DNA of 64,000 nucleotides, from positions 248,001 to 312,000 of the forward strand of contig NZ_RQGQ01000017.1 of the NCBI RefSeq assembly GCF_004770265.1. The letters are read 5' to 3'. A program made the position numbers and the translations under genes. Below the pieces are notes generated by a model. The model was not told where the DNA came from and made no database searches. It worked only from the letters and a program-made list of their open reading frames with translations. The DNA is from Leptospira congkakensis (GTDB lineage Bacteria; Spirochaetota; Leptospiria; Leptospirales; Leptospiraceae). Every line of letters begins with the position of its first letter. Position 1 is the first letter of the stretch. Positions 53,669 to 62,085 of this stretch are shown here, piece by piece.

Positions 53669-54951
53669 AACAATCCTTCATACACTTTGGCTTTCTTTGT
53701 CGTCAATAGAAAAGGACGGCCAAAGGAATTGGTGAGTGTAGCATCAGGATCAACTCCTGCGGCTTTATAAATGGTGGCAACAAGATCCCGAACATGAATC
53801 GCTTCCTTTAGATTTACTGGTTTGGATCCAGTTTCATCGGTTTCTCCCAAAACATATCCTTTGTCAAATGGACCTCCTCCTAGTAAAGTGGACCAAACTT
53901 TAGGATGGTGGTCACGACCATCTCTGGATCCCACATCAGGGGTTCTGCCAAATTCACTCGTCAGACAGAATAACGTTTGTTTAATGAGACCAGTGTTATT
54001 TAGATCTTCTAACAGAGCAGCAATCCCCATATCCGTTTCTTTCATGATTTTGGTGATTTGTGCCTTGTTTCCAGTATGAGTGTCCCATCCTCCAATCGAT
54101 ATATGAATGAATGGAACTTCCTGGGCCGCGAGTCGTTTTGCCAGTAACATAGCTTTGCCTTGCCATGTGGTTCCATACCGTGTTCTTGTTTTTTCATCTT
54201 CCAAATTAATTCGAAAACTATCTATGTTTTTGGAATTACGAAATTCTTCTGCGGCCACGAGCATATTTTTCCAATGTTTGGATTCGTTAGTCGGATAGGT
54301 TTTTGCAAATTCCGTATTCATAAAGGAAACCAAATCTTTTCTTCGAAGGATTCGATCATCGGCAAATTTTCCATAGGATGGATTTAAGTGTTGGATGGGT
54401 TCGTCCACATTTCCAATATGATAACCAGAATAATCGATTCCCAAAAATCCAGAGTTACCATTTTTTCCCCCTCTTCCGCCAATCGTCACATAACTTGGGA
54501 AGTACGATGATTTGACTTTTGATTTTTTTGCATAAGCAATCACGGAGCCGAAATGAGGGATGTCGGGAAAACCCATAGCTTCCGTCATTCGGTATCCAGT
54601 TCCAAGTAACATTTGTGCAAATCCATGATCCCCTTCTTCACTCCAAGTAGAACGAATGATTCCTATCGAATGCAGTTGTTTGGCGGTAAGGGAAAATGGT
54701 TCCAAAACAGAAAGCCCAGAAATACTGGAACTGACTTTTCCAAAAGCACTATTAGGTTTGGGATCTAATGTATCGACATGACTCATCCCTCCCATCATTT
54801 CAATAAAGATAACAGACTTTACTTTGGAAGGAAGGGTGATGGATTCCTCTTCTTCCGAAGCGTGTAAACTACCGAAAGGATTCGATGAAAAAAGAAAGGG
54901 ACTTATCCCCAAACTGAGAATTGATTTTTTTAAAAATTCTTTGCGATCCAT
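53665..54951 (-). CDS. DUF1501 protein
   Basis: 428 residues. The N-terminal segment (MDRKEFLKKSILSLG) is signal-like but has only one Arg. The body shows the DUF1501 sulfatase-like features: IFIEMMGGMSHVDTLDPKP, HGFAQMLLGTGYR and a C-terminal LTSEFGRTPD..GRDHHPKVWSTLLGGG. The fold is that of alkaline phosphatase relatives. It always pairs with DUF1549-type genes in Planctomycetes and some other bacteria; here that gene is 9 bases upstream. Function unproven. Confidence 0.88.
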   Translation of the reverse strand: MDRKEFLKKSILSLGISPFLFSSNPFGSLHASEEEESITLPSKVKSVIFIEMMGGMSHVDTLDPKPNSAFGKVSSSISGLSVLEPFSLTAKQLHSIGIIRSTWSEEGDHGFAQMLLGTGYRMTEAMGFPDIPHFGSVIAYAKKSKVKSSYFPSYVTIGGRGGKNGNSGFLGIDYSGYHIGNVDEPIQHLNPSYGKFADDRILRRKDLVSFMNTEFAKTYPTNESKHWKNMLVAAEEFRNSKNIDSFRINLEDEKTRTRYGTTWQGKAMLLAKRLAAQEVPFIHISIGGWDTHTGNKAQITKIMKETDMGIAALLEDLNNTGLIKQTLFCLTSEFGRTPDVGSRDGRDHHPKVWSTLLGGGPFDKGYVLGETDETGSKPVNLKEAIHVRDLVATIYKAAGVDPDATLTNSFGRPFLLTTKKAKVYEGLF

Positions 54952-54960
54952 AATTTTGCC

Positions 54961-56799
54961 TTAGTTGATGTGTTGGAACTCTTGGCTATTGATAAGAGCC
55001 CAGAGAATGTCTTGGAGTAAATCTTTGTCAAAAACAGTGTCTGGTTTTATCATCAGTGTTTTAATTTTTTCTGTTTCACCAGCGCTAGGTCCACGGCCTA
55101 AAAGTCGGAAGTAAAGATTGTTGATGACCATGTTCATTGACTTTAGTTGATCAAACTCTGCTTTCACAAGAGACTCTTTGTTACCAAAATCCCAAACAAG
55201 TTTTCCCACCACACGGCCATTCATTAGTGTTAACATTTGTTCTATGGTGAGTTCATCTACATCATCTGAAATGTCCACACGTGGACCTGAACCAAATACA
55301 GATAACATCGTGTGATAAGGAGCAGGTCTTTCCACTTCGACGGCATTTGAAAATTCTTTTAAGTTATCTTGAGGAAAGCGAACCGAACCCGTACCGGTCA
55401 AATCATAAGGTTTTTGGCCCATAAGACCCGTTAACCAAGATAGATTTCTTTCACGGATATTACTGATCTTTTGGGAATCAGAGATTCGGATGAGTGAGTT
55501 CAGGAGTTGGTCACTGTCCAAACGTTTGGGTGAAAAATACCGAATGGGATCTTGGTCTGTTGCCTTACTTGTCAGCGAACGATTGTAAACATCGGATGTG
55601 ACAATGTACAAAATCAGTTCTTTTAGTTTGAAGTTGTTGGTTAAAAAATAAGAATCGAGATGATTTAAAATTTCTTCCCCTGTTACGACAGTGTCTTCAT
55701 TCCAATCATCGAGTGGAGTGAAAAAACTCCAACCCATGAGTTCTGTCCACACTCGGTTGATCAAAACTTTGCGAAACCGATCATTAGATTTGTCGGTCAA
55801 CCAATTGGCAAAAGCTTTCCTACGATCCTCACCGGGTTTGAGTTTAGCCTCTTTCCCATCCAAGTATTTGGGACGTACCAAATCTCCACCTGGTGCATCA
55901 TCTGTATGAGGAAAACGAAGTCCCAGTTTGGGTTGGTAATAGAGAGTGGCAAATTCCACTTCATGTTTCTTTTGATAGTCTTTCCTTTGTTCGTCGGTCC
56001 ACTTGTTCCAATTATCTCTATTCCATTCATTGTTTTTGTCTTGGAGATTTTTTTGCTCTTCCATCGGAAGATGGAGTTCTAATTCTCTCGGAACATAACT
56101 AAAAGATTTTCCATACCGATCCGCTTCCCAAGTGCCATCTCGAAAGAATTGTTGGCTAAAAAAGGCAGCAACAGCATAATAATCTCTCCTCGTAAAATCC
56201 GAGATATAAGGATGGTCATGGCACCTAGCACATGCTACTCGTTTTGCATAAAACAATCGTCCAACATACTCTGCTGTTTGTAAAGGATCGGCTCCGTCTC
56301 GAATGTAAAATAAAGTAGCCGGTGTTTCCTTAACGTTTCCTGTTGCTGTCAACATCTCTTGCACCAATTGGTCATAAGGTTTATTTTTATGAATGGATCC
56401 TGCTATGTATTGAAAGAAAGCTCCCGTTGGAATTTTACGTCCTTTGGATTTGTCTCGTAACATAGATGTAAACTTGGTCCCCCAATATTCAGCAAACTCA
56501 GGTTGTTTTAAAAAACTGACAGCAAAGGATTCTAAACTTTGGTCCTCTGGAAGCGCTTCTAATTCTTTCCATTCGTTTGCGCTAGGAATTACCCCGCGAA
56601 GGTGAAGGGAAAGCCTTCGAAAGGAAATTTTTCTGTCCGCCTTAACTATATTAGGTGAATATTTCGAATACAAACTATCTAGTGGATGAACCGCATTCTG
56701 TTTTGAACGGGACTGAATGTATCCAAAAGAGAAAATGACTAGGATTAAAGACAGGAGTAAGAATCGAAAATTGCCAAATGGTTTTAGTACCAATCTCAT
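54961..56799 (-). CDS. DUF1549/DUF1553 protein
   Basis: 612 residues. A signal anchor (about 12-30) precedes a DUF1549 region (60-230) that includes ACARCHDHPYISDFTRRDYYA, a CxxCH motif found in this family. A DUF1553 region follows (about 300-600), with RKVLINRVWTELMGWSF and RSLTSKATDQDPIRYFSPKRL. In Planctomycetes such proteins are exported and sit with DUF1501 partners; a redox or sulfated-glycan role has been proposed but not shown. Their presence in a spirochaete probably reflects old transfer. Confidence 0.88.
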   Translation of the reverse strand: MRLVLKPFGNFRFLLLSLILVIFSFGYIQSRSKQNAVHPLDSLYSKYSPNIVKADRKISFRRLSLHLRGVIPSANEWKELEALPEDQSLESFAVSFLKQPEFAEYWGTKFTSMLRDKSKGRKIPTGAFFQYIAGSIHKNKPYDQLVQEMLTATGNVKETPATLFYIRDGADPLQTAEYVGRLFYAKRVACARCHDHPYISDFTRRDYYAVAAFFSQQFFRDGTWEADRYGKSFSYVPRELELHLPMEEQKNLQDKNNEWNRDNWNKWTDEQRKDYQKKHEVEFATLYYQPKLGLRFPHTDDAPGGDLVRPKYLDGKEAKLKPGEDRRKAFANWLTDKSNDRFRKVLINRVWTELMGWSFFTPLDDWNEDTVVTGEEILNHLDSYFLTNNFKLKELILYIVTSDVYNRSLTSKATDQDPIRYFSPKRLDSDQLLNSLIRISDSQKISNIRERNLSWLTGLMGQKPYDLTGTGSVRFPQDNLKEFSNAVEVERPAPYHTMLSVFGSGPRVDISDDVDELTIEQMLTLMNGRVVGKLVWDFGNKESLVKAEFDQLKSMNMVINNLYFRLLGRGPSAGETEKIKTLMIKPDTVFDKDLLQDILWALINSQEFQHIN

Positions 56800-56884
56800 A
56801 TTCCTAGAATTCTAGAATGGATTTTAAGATTTGAAAATATTTTTCTTGCAAAAGTCAATTTTTTGCGGATAAACCTTTGTTGCG

Positions 56885-57946
56885 ATGGCAGAAGAAAAAA
56901 TCTATGAAATGCTTTGGGACTGCGAGTTTTGCGGTTCTAAAAAGTTACTTGGGAAAACACATAGGCATTGTCCGAATTGTGGAGCCACACAAGATCCAAA
57001 TCGTAGATACTTTCCAAACGATGAGGATAAAGTTGCAGTCCAAGATCATATTTACTACGGAGCCGACAAGGTTTGTCCTTTTTGCCAAACTGCCAATGGA
57101 GCAAAAGCCACGTTCTGCGGAAACTGCGGTGGTTCTCTCGATGGTGCTCAAAATGTAAAACTTCGTTCTGACCAAGACGGACTCACTGAAGATTCTGTAA
57201 AAAGAGCAAAAGAAGACTTAGCCTTCCAAAATTCTGAATTCATCAAACCTCATCCCAAAACTCCCAAATGGGTTTTGTGGTTACTAGGAACTATCGTCTT
57301 TGGTGGGATTGGATTTGTTTGTCTCGGAGTTCTTTGGACCGAAAAAGTAGAACTACAAATCACCCATCATGAATGGTCGCGCACCATTGCCATTGACCAG
57401 TTCAAACCAGTTTCTGAATCGGAGTGGTGTGATTCTATGCCGATGGGTGCGTACAGTGTGTCCAGAAGCCGTCAGATCAGAAGTTATGATAGTATCCCTG
57501 ATGGAGAAGATTGCCATACAGTTCGTTCTGATCGTGGAGATGGAACGTTTTCAGAAAGTGAAAGTTGTTCCACCAAATACAGAAAAGAACCTGTTTATGA
57601 TGATCATTGCAGTTACCGGATTGATAAATGGGCCTTTGATCGCAATGCAGTAGCGAAAGGATTTGGAACTACGCAAGAACCGTATTGGCCGACTCCTCAA
57701 ATTCGCGAATGTTCCAGTACGAGTATCGGTTGTGAAAGATTAGGTGCAAAGGAAGAAAAGTATTTAGTTCATTTCACAGAATCCAGTGGTGAAACCAAAG
57801 GAGAAAAACATGACTGCGAATTTGATATGCCAAAATGGAAATCACTGCCAGCCAAAGCGTTGTACCAATCAGAAAAAAGTGTCATCTTCAATTACATTAC
57901 TTGTGACACCATACAAACGTTAGAAGGAAGTTCAATAGAGGAATAA
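56885..57946 (+). CDS. Membrane protein with tandem zinc ribbons (YdjG-like)
   Basis: 353 residues. Two zinc ribbons at the start: CEFC..CPNC (about 14-34) and CPFC..CGNC (about 60-80). One membrane helix follows (about 129-150, WVLWLLGTIVFGGIGFVCLGVLW). The large C-terminal domain contains Cys in SCSTKY, DHCSYR and DCEFD. Layout resembles Bacillus YdjG, which with YdjH recruits the SPFH protein YdjI to the membrane. Together with the next two genes it forms a close-packed set. Confidence 0.75.
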   Translation: MAEEKIYEMLWDCEFCGSKKLLGKTHRHCPNCGATQDPNRRYFPNDEDKVAVQDHIYYGADKVCPFCQTANGAKATFCGNCGGSLDGAQNVKLRSDQDGLTEDSVKRAKEDLAFQNSEFIKPHPKTPKWVLWLLGTIVFGGIGFVCLGVLWTEKVELQITHHEWSRTIAIDQFKPVSESEWCDSMPMGAYSVSRSRQIRSYDSIPDGEDCHTVRSDRGDGTFSESESCSTKYRKEPVYDDHCSYRIDKWAFDRNAVAKGFGTTQEPYWPTPQIRECSSTSIGCERLGAKEEKYLVHFTESSGETKGEKHDCEFDMPKWKSLPAKALYQSEKSVIFNYITCDTIQTLEGSSIEE

Positions 57947-57947
57947 A

Positions 57948-58478
57948 ATGGATCAAACCTGGTTAAAAACCACATTAGAAAGATTTAAGAACGAACAAGA
58001 TCCCATTCGGAAGTTCTTAAAAGAAACCAAACTATTTGAAGAAGCTCTGGCCAACCAAGAGTTTGAAAAAACCGACCTTCTCGTTCGGAAGGAACTGGGA
58101 GGTTTGCTCTCAACCTTTAAGGAAAGTTTTCGTAAACTGGAAGAAGGTTTTGTGGCAAAAGCCCAAATTCAAAATATCGGAAAAACAAATCCAGCCATAA
58201 CACTTCTCGATCGAATCATTATGAAGGTGAGTTCTGCAGGTTATGGACTGAATGGACTTGGTACTGGTGTCAAAGCCACATCTGAAGAAATAGAAAAACT
58301 ATTAAACCATGACTTTTCTATGTTGGAAAAAGCCGGTATTTTACAAAAAGAAATTTTGGAAACTTTACCAACTGCTTTTGTTACAAATCCAGAAACGGCA
58401 ATTGAATCGATTAACAAACTTTTGTTAGACTTCGAAACTCAATTTGAATCAAGAAACTCAATCTTTTTAAAAAAATAG
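57948..58478 (+). CDS. Helical protein of unknown function
   Basis: 176 residues, nearly all helical, Glu/Lys/Leu-rich, with no signal or membrane segment. Regions such as FEKTDLLVRKELGGLLSTFKESFRKLEEGF suggest coiled coil. It starts one base after the zinc-ribbon gene stop and is 16 bases before the SPFH gene, so the three act together. It is not a PspA homologue that I can recognise. Confidence 0.65.
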   Translation: MDQTWLKTTLERFKNEQDPIRKFLKETKLFEEALANQEFEKTDLLVRKELGGLLSTFKESFRKLEEGFVAKAQIQNIGKTNPAITLLDRIIMKVSSAGYGLNGLGTGVKATSEEIEKLLNHDFSMLEKAGILQKEILETLPTAFVTNPETAIESINKLLLDFETQFESRNSIFLKK

Positions 58479-58494
58479 GATAAGGATATAAACT

Positions 58495-59490
58495 ATGGCA
58501 CTAATAGATAGAATTAAATTTGAAGGAAATCCTAACGAAATTGTTTGGAAATACCCATCGGATGAAATCAGCACCGCAGGACAACTTGTCGTCGATGAAA
58601 ACCAAGAAGCCATCTTCTTTAAAGAAGGAAAGGCTTTGGATACCTTTGGGCCAGGAACTCACACCTTAAAAACAGGAAACATTCCAATACTCGAAGCTCT
58701 CGTCAATCTTCCGTTTGGTGGCAAAACTCCCTTCACGGCTGAAGTTTATTATGTTAATAAAGCCATCTTTGCCATGAAATGGGGAACAAACACTCCCATT
58801 CCTTTGGAAGATCCGAAATACAAAATTGTTCTTAACATTCGTGCCTTTGGGGATTACAAATTCCGTATTAAAGATTCTAGATCCTTTTTACTGAATGTAG
58901 TGAAAGGTGGAAATCGAACCACAAACGAATCCGTTGATGAATTTTTAAAACCAAATATCGTTCGTGGAATTGGTGACTTCATTTCTGAAGTGATCTTAAA
59001 CAACAACACCTCTGTTGTAGAAATTAACAAGTTTAGAGATGAAAGTTCTACCGCAGGAAGAGTCAAACTCGCTCCTGAATTCGAAAAATATGGAATCGAC
59101 TTAACAGAGTTTAACGTATCTTCGGTGAACTTTGACCAAAACGACCCGAACTACCAAAGAATCCAAAAAATCATCACCGACAAATTTGAAATTGATATGC
59201 TCGGAGACAAATACCAACAAAAGAAAATGTTCGATATTGGACAAGCTGCTGCGGAAAACGAAGGCCAAGGTGGTGGTGCCATGGGTGCCGGTATGGGCAT
59301 GGGAATGGGGATGAATATGGGCCAGATGATGGGCAATATGATGAACCAAGGGGGAGGCCAAAGTGGTGCGACACCGGCAGCCAATGATCCAGCAGCTCGG
59401 ATTGCAAAACTAAAAGGATTACTGGATCAGGGTCTTATCAACGCAGAGGAATTTGAAGCCAAAAAAAAGGAAATCCTTTCCTCTTTGTAA
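58495..59490 (+). CDS. SPFH-domain protein with SHOCT tail (YdjI-like)
   Basis: 331 residues. An SPFH-like domain (about 25-250, EAIFFKEGKALDTFGPGTHTL at its start) is followed by a Met/Gly repeat (260-290, GMGMGMGMNMGQMMG) and a C-terminal SHOCT motif, ARIAKLKGLLDQGLINAEEFEAKKKEIL. This is the virion-core-like SPFH group that includes Bacillus YdjI. It is probably a cytoplasmic oligomer brought to the membrane by the zinc-ribbon protein. The low-complexity stretch yields false frames on the other strand. Confidence 0.85.
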   Translation: MALIDRIKFEGNPNEIVWKYPSDEISTAGQLVVDENQEAIFFKEGKALDTFGPGTHTLKTGNIPILEALVNLPFGGKTPFTAEVYYVNKAIFAMKWGTNTPIPLEDPKYKIVLNIRAFGDYKFRIKDSRSFLLNVVKGGNRTTNESVDEFLKPNIVRGIGDFISEVILNNNTSVVEINKFRDESSTAGRVKLAPEFEKYGIDLTEFNVSSVNFDQNDPNYQRIQKIITDKFEIDMLGDKYQQKKMFDIGQAAAENEGQGGGAMGAGMGMGMGMNMGQMMGNMMNQGGGQSGATPAANDPAARIAKLKGLLDQGLINAEEFEAKKKEILSSL

Positions 59491-59600
59491 AAACAAATCT
59501 CCTATACCAAACTTTCGCAAACCGAAAGATAATACTCCATCTTGAGAAAATATCTAAATTTCTTTAGATGGAGGTTGGAATAGAATTACCAATTTTCAAT

Positions 59601-59630
59601 TTGACAAATTGCACGAAACTCGTGTAAAAT
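59601..59630 (+). promoter_or_regulatory. Toxin-antitoxin promoter with embedded operator
   Basis: TTGACA (59601-59606) and TAAAAT (59625-59630) with an 18-base spacer form a strong sigma-70 promoter. The spacer holds CACGA-aac-TCGTG (59612-59624), a perfect dyad placed where the antitoxin would repress. Transcription would start at about 59637, at or next to the ATG (59638), giving a leaderless mRNA. Confidence 0.7.
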
Positions 59631-59637
59631 AATAAGT

Positions 59638-59856
59638 ATGAAAAGTATTACTTTTAGAGCTGATGAAAGAGCAATCGAAAAAGCTCGTTTAAAAGCTAGT
59701 AAACAAAAAAGGTCACTCAATGACATTTTTAATGAATGGCTTCGTGCTTATTCTGAATCTGAGCCAAAAGATTTTGATCTAGATGCATATTTGAAAAAAT
59801 TTGAATATGTGAAGATAAACCGAAAAATAAGCCGTGAAGAAGCAAATGAAAGGTAA
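59638..59856 (+). CDS. Ribbon-helix-helix antitoxin (VapB-type)
   Basis: 72 residues. The first third has the RHH pattern: SITFRADERAIEKARLKASKQKRSLNDIFNEWLRAYSE. The acidic C-terminal half (DFDLDAYLKKFEY) would wrap the toxin. The gene has no ribosome binding site and begins at the predicted transcription start. It overlaps the toxin gene by 11 bases. A dyad in its promoter suggests autoregulation. Confidence 0.8.
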   Translation: MKSITFRADERAIEKARLKASKQKRSLNDIFNEWLRAYSESEPKDFDLDAYLKKFEYVKINRKISREEANER

Positions 59857-60301
59857 AATCTTCATCGATACGAATGTATTTATTTACTTCTTTTCACATA
59901 AAGATTTTGAAAAAAAGGAAATCTCTTCAAATATTATAAAAGCTTCTTTTAAATCTGATAGATTTTGTATAAGTTACCAAGTCATCCAAGAATTTAGCAA
60001 TGTAATACTTACAAAAGGACAACCACCAATGAAAGGTCAGGATATTTCAAGTTTCATAGAAAAAATCTTAGATCCAATTTGTTCTTTTTTCCCCACAATT
60101 GAGTTTTACAAAAATGCTCTGAAATTAAGAGAGAAGAATAAATTATCTTATTATGATTCTTTGATTGTTTTGGCCGCTTTAGAACTTGATTGCGATTATT
60201 TATTGTCTGAAGACTTTAATGATGGAACAAAAATTAACAAATTGAAAATCATCAATCCATTCAATAAGATAAATGCAAAATTGCTAAACTCTATTCTATA
60301 A
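59846..60301 (+). CDS. PIN-domain toxin (VapC-type)
   Basis: 151 residues from ATG 59846 (a GTG at 59834 is in frame but less likely). The PIN catalytic acids are in place: Asp in FIDTNVFIYFF (about 6), Glu in VIQEFSN (about 48), and Asp in SYYDSLIVLAAL and LLSEDFNDG. It is an RNase that cuts tRNA or rRNA in characterised VapC proteins. Overlaps the antitoxin gene. It converges on the patatin gene with 17 bases between. Confidence 0.85.
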   Translation: MKGKIFIDTNVFIYFFSHKDFEKKEISSNIIKASFKSDRFCISYQVIQEFSNVILTKGQPPMKGQDISSFIEKILDPICSFFPTIEFYKNALKLREKNKLSYYDSLIVLAALELDCDYLLSEDFNDGTKINKLKIINPFNKINAKLLNSIL

Positions 60302-60318
60302 TTCCCAATTTTCAAATA

Positions 60319-62070
60319 TTAAGAAAACAATTGTTTGATCTCTGCTAAATTGGCTTCGGCTTCGGCTTCACCTTTATCGATGATTTCTTGGTAACGCGCA
60401 AAATCAAATAATTGAAATTCTTCCAAATGGAAATGTACAAAAAGATCCATTTTGGGACGTTTGAGACGAGTGATCTCTCGTCCTTCCAAGGTAATGGTTC
60501 TTGTCATGATCTGCAATATCGGTGGGTATTTTAAAGTATCCCAAATATAACGAAAGAAACCTTTTTCTGTTGTGTTACGATCTTCAAAGAGTTTGACAGG
60601 AACAATTTCTTGCAAAGGAGAAACGTTGATTCCCATCACCACATCTGCACCTTTAGAACGGATCAGATTTTCGGGAACATTGTTGATCATTCCCCCATCC
60701 ACTAACAATTTTTCACCGAGCCGGTAAGGAGGAAAAGCTCCTGGCAAACTCATGGCACAAGTGAGAGCTTCTGTAATGGGTCCTTGGTCAAAGATATGTT
60801 CTTTTCCGGTTTGTAAGTCCACAGCAGAAGTGGCAAAAGGAAGAGGAAGTTCTTCGATTCTTTGGTCACCGAATCCTTTTTTCAACATCCGCTTCATTCG
60901 TTTCCCTTTAAAGAAGGCAACAATCGGAAGTGTAGGATCAAATGCACTTTCCAAACCACCAAAGAAATTTTTTACCATTTCTTCAATTTCTTCAGGAGTA
61001 TTTTTTCTCGCATAAAGAGCAGCGATCACAGCACCCATCGAAGCACCAGATACAAAATCAAAATGGATTCCTTCTCTATGTAAAACTTTAAGTAAACCAA
61101 CATGAGCGAGGGCTCTGGCACCACCACCACCTAACGCCAAACCTCTGGTTTTAGCTACTAAGTATCTTGCTAAGGTATCCTTTTGATAAAAGGTTTTGAG
61201 AGATTGGTCTTGTGGGAGATAACTTTTACGAACTCCACTTTCCATCATACGGATGGCACGACCTTCAAAGTTGCGAATTCGACTTTTCCAAAAATGAAGG
61301 ATCTCTTCTTTTTCTTTATAAAATTTTTCTGGTTCATCTTCCCAAAAAATAATAAAGTCGGATTGAACTACTAAATAATGTAGGTCCGTCCTAGAAGTGG
61401 ATTCATCAAAATAAATATGAAGTAAGGGAGTTTTGTTTCTAAGATTGGTTAGATACTCTGAAATTTGAGTGGGATCCATTCCTTTAAAAGTAGAAATTGG
61501 AATGGCCGCCGATAGTTTTTTGGTGACTTCTCCATATTCATCTATAAACGATTTTACTTTTTCACCAAAATGGTATTCTGGTTCCAAGGGAACATGAACA
61601 CATAACCGGCGTAATCCGACAAAACTATCTTTATGATTAGTTCTGTTTAAATTTTCTCGCATCCGAGATCCCATCATTTGAATGATGTTTTGTGCAAAAA
61701 CTTTTTCCTGTGATGCTAATTGTAAAAACAATTTTCCATTTAATACATAAACAAGAGAGTCAATCACGGCAATGGCGGAAGTAGAATGATTGGAACTGGA
61801 GATGAGTGAGTTCTCAGCCAAAACTTGGCCAGTCCCCACATATACATGACTTTGGCCAGATACGTTTTCTAAAAGAATTTCACCGTATCTGACAATATAA
61901 ATCGATTCCGAAGACTCTCCTTTGTAATAGAGAGCTTCGTGGCTTCGAACTAGTTTTTCTTGGACATTGTTAGAAAGTCGTAACAAAACGGAAGGGGGAA
62001 GTTTTTTGAACAAATCCACAGACTTTAAAAATTTTTGAATCGCCTGTCTTTCTAATTCTGTTCGTTTCAT
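60319..62070 (-). CDS. Patatin-like phospholipase with cyclic-nucleotide-binding domain
   Basis: 583 residues. A CNB-like domain lies at about 15-125, but the phosphate-cassette Arg and Glu are missing (AENSLISSSNHSTSA), so binding is doubtful. The middle region (130-300) is the linker seen in neuropathy-target-esterase relatives. The patatin domain, about 310-500, shows GGGGARALAHVGLLKVL (oxyanion hole), GASMGAVIAAL (Ser nucleophile) and VDGGMINNVP (catalytic Asp). It would hydrolyse membrane phospholipids from the cytoplasmic side. It is 15 bases after the MATE gene on the same strand. Confidence 0.9.
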   Translation of the reverse strand: MKRTELERQAIQKFLKSVDLFKKLPPSVLLRLSNNVQEKLVRSHEALYYKGESSESIYIVRYGEILLENVSGQSHVYVGTGQVLAENSLISSSNHSTSAIAVIDSLVYVLNGKLFLQLASQEKVFAQNIIQMMGSRMRENLNRTNHKDSFVGLRRLCVHVPLEPEYHFGEKVKSFIDEYGEVTKKLSAAIPISTFKGMDPTQISEYLTNLRNKTPLLHIYFDESTSRTDLHYLVVQSDFIIFWEDEPEKFYKEKEEILHFWKSRIRNFEGRAIRMMESGVRKSYLPQDQSLKTFYQKDTLARYLVAKTRGLALGGGGARALAHVGLLKVLHREGIHFDFVSGASMGAVIAALYARKNTPEEIEEMVKNFFGGLESAFDPTLPIVAFFKGKRMKRMLKKGFGDQRIEELPLPFATSAVDLQTGKEHIFDQGPITEALTCAMSLPGAFPPYRLGEKLLVDGGMINNVPENLIRSKGADVVMGINVSPLQEIVPVKLFEDRNTTEKGFFRYIWDTLKYPPILQIMTRTITLEGREITRLKRPKMDLFVHFHLEEFQLFDFARYQEIIDKGEAEAEANLAEIKQLFS

Positions 62071-62085
62071 TTTCCCCTCGTTCTA

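Noticed and set aside
59101..59407. Overlapping frames on both strands rich in His, Pro or Met
   Set aside because: They arise from the repetitive Met/Gly codons of the SPFH protein.
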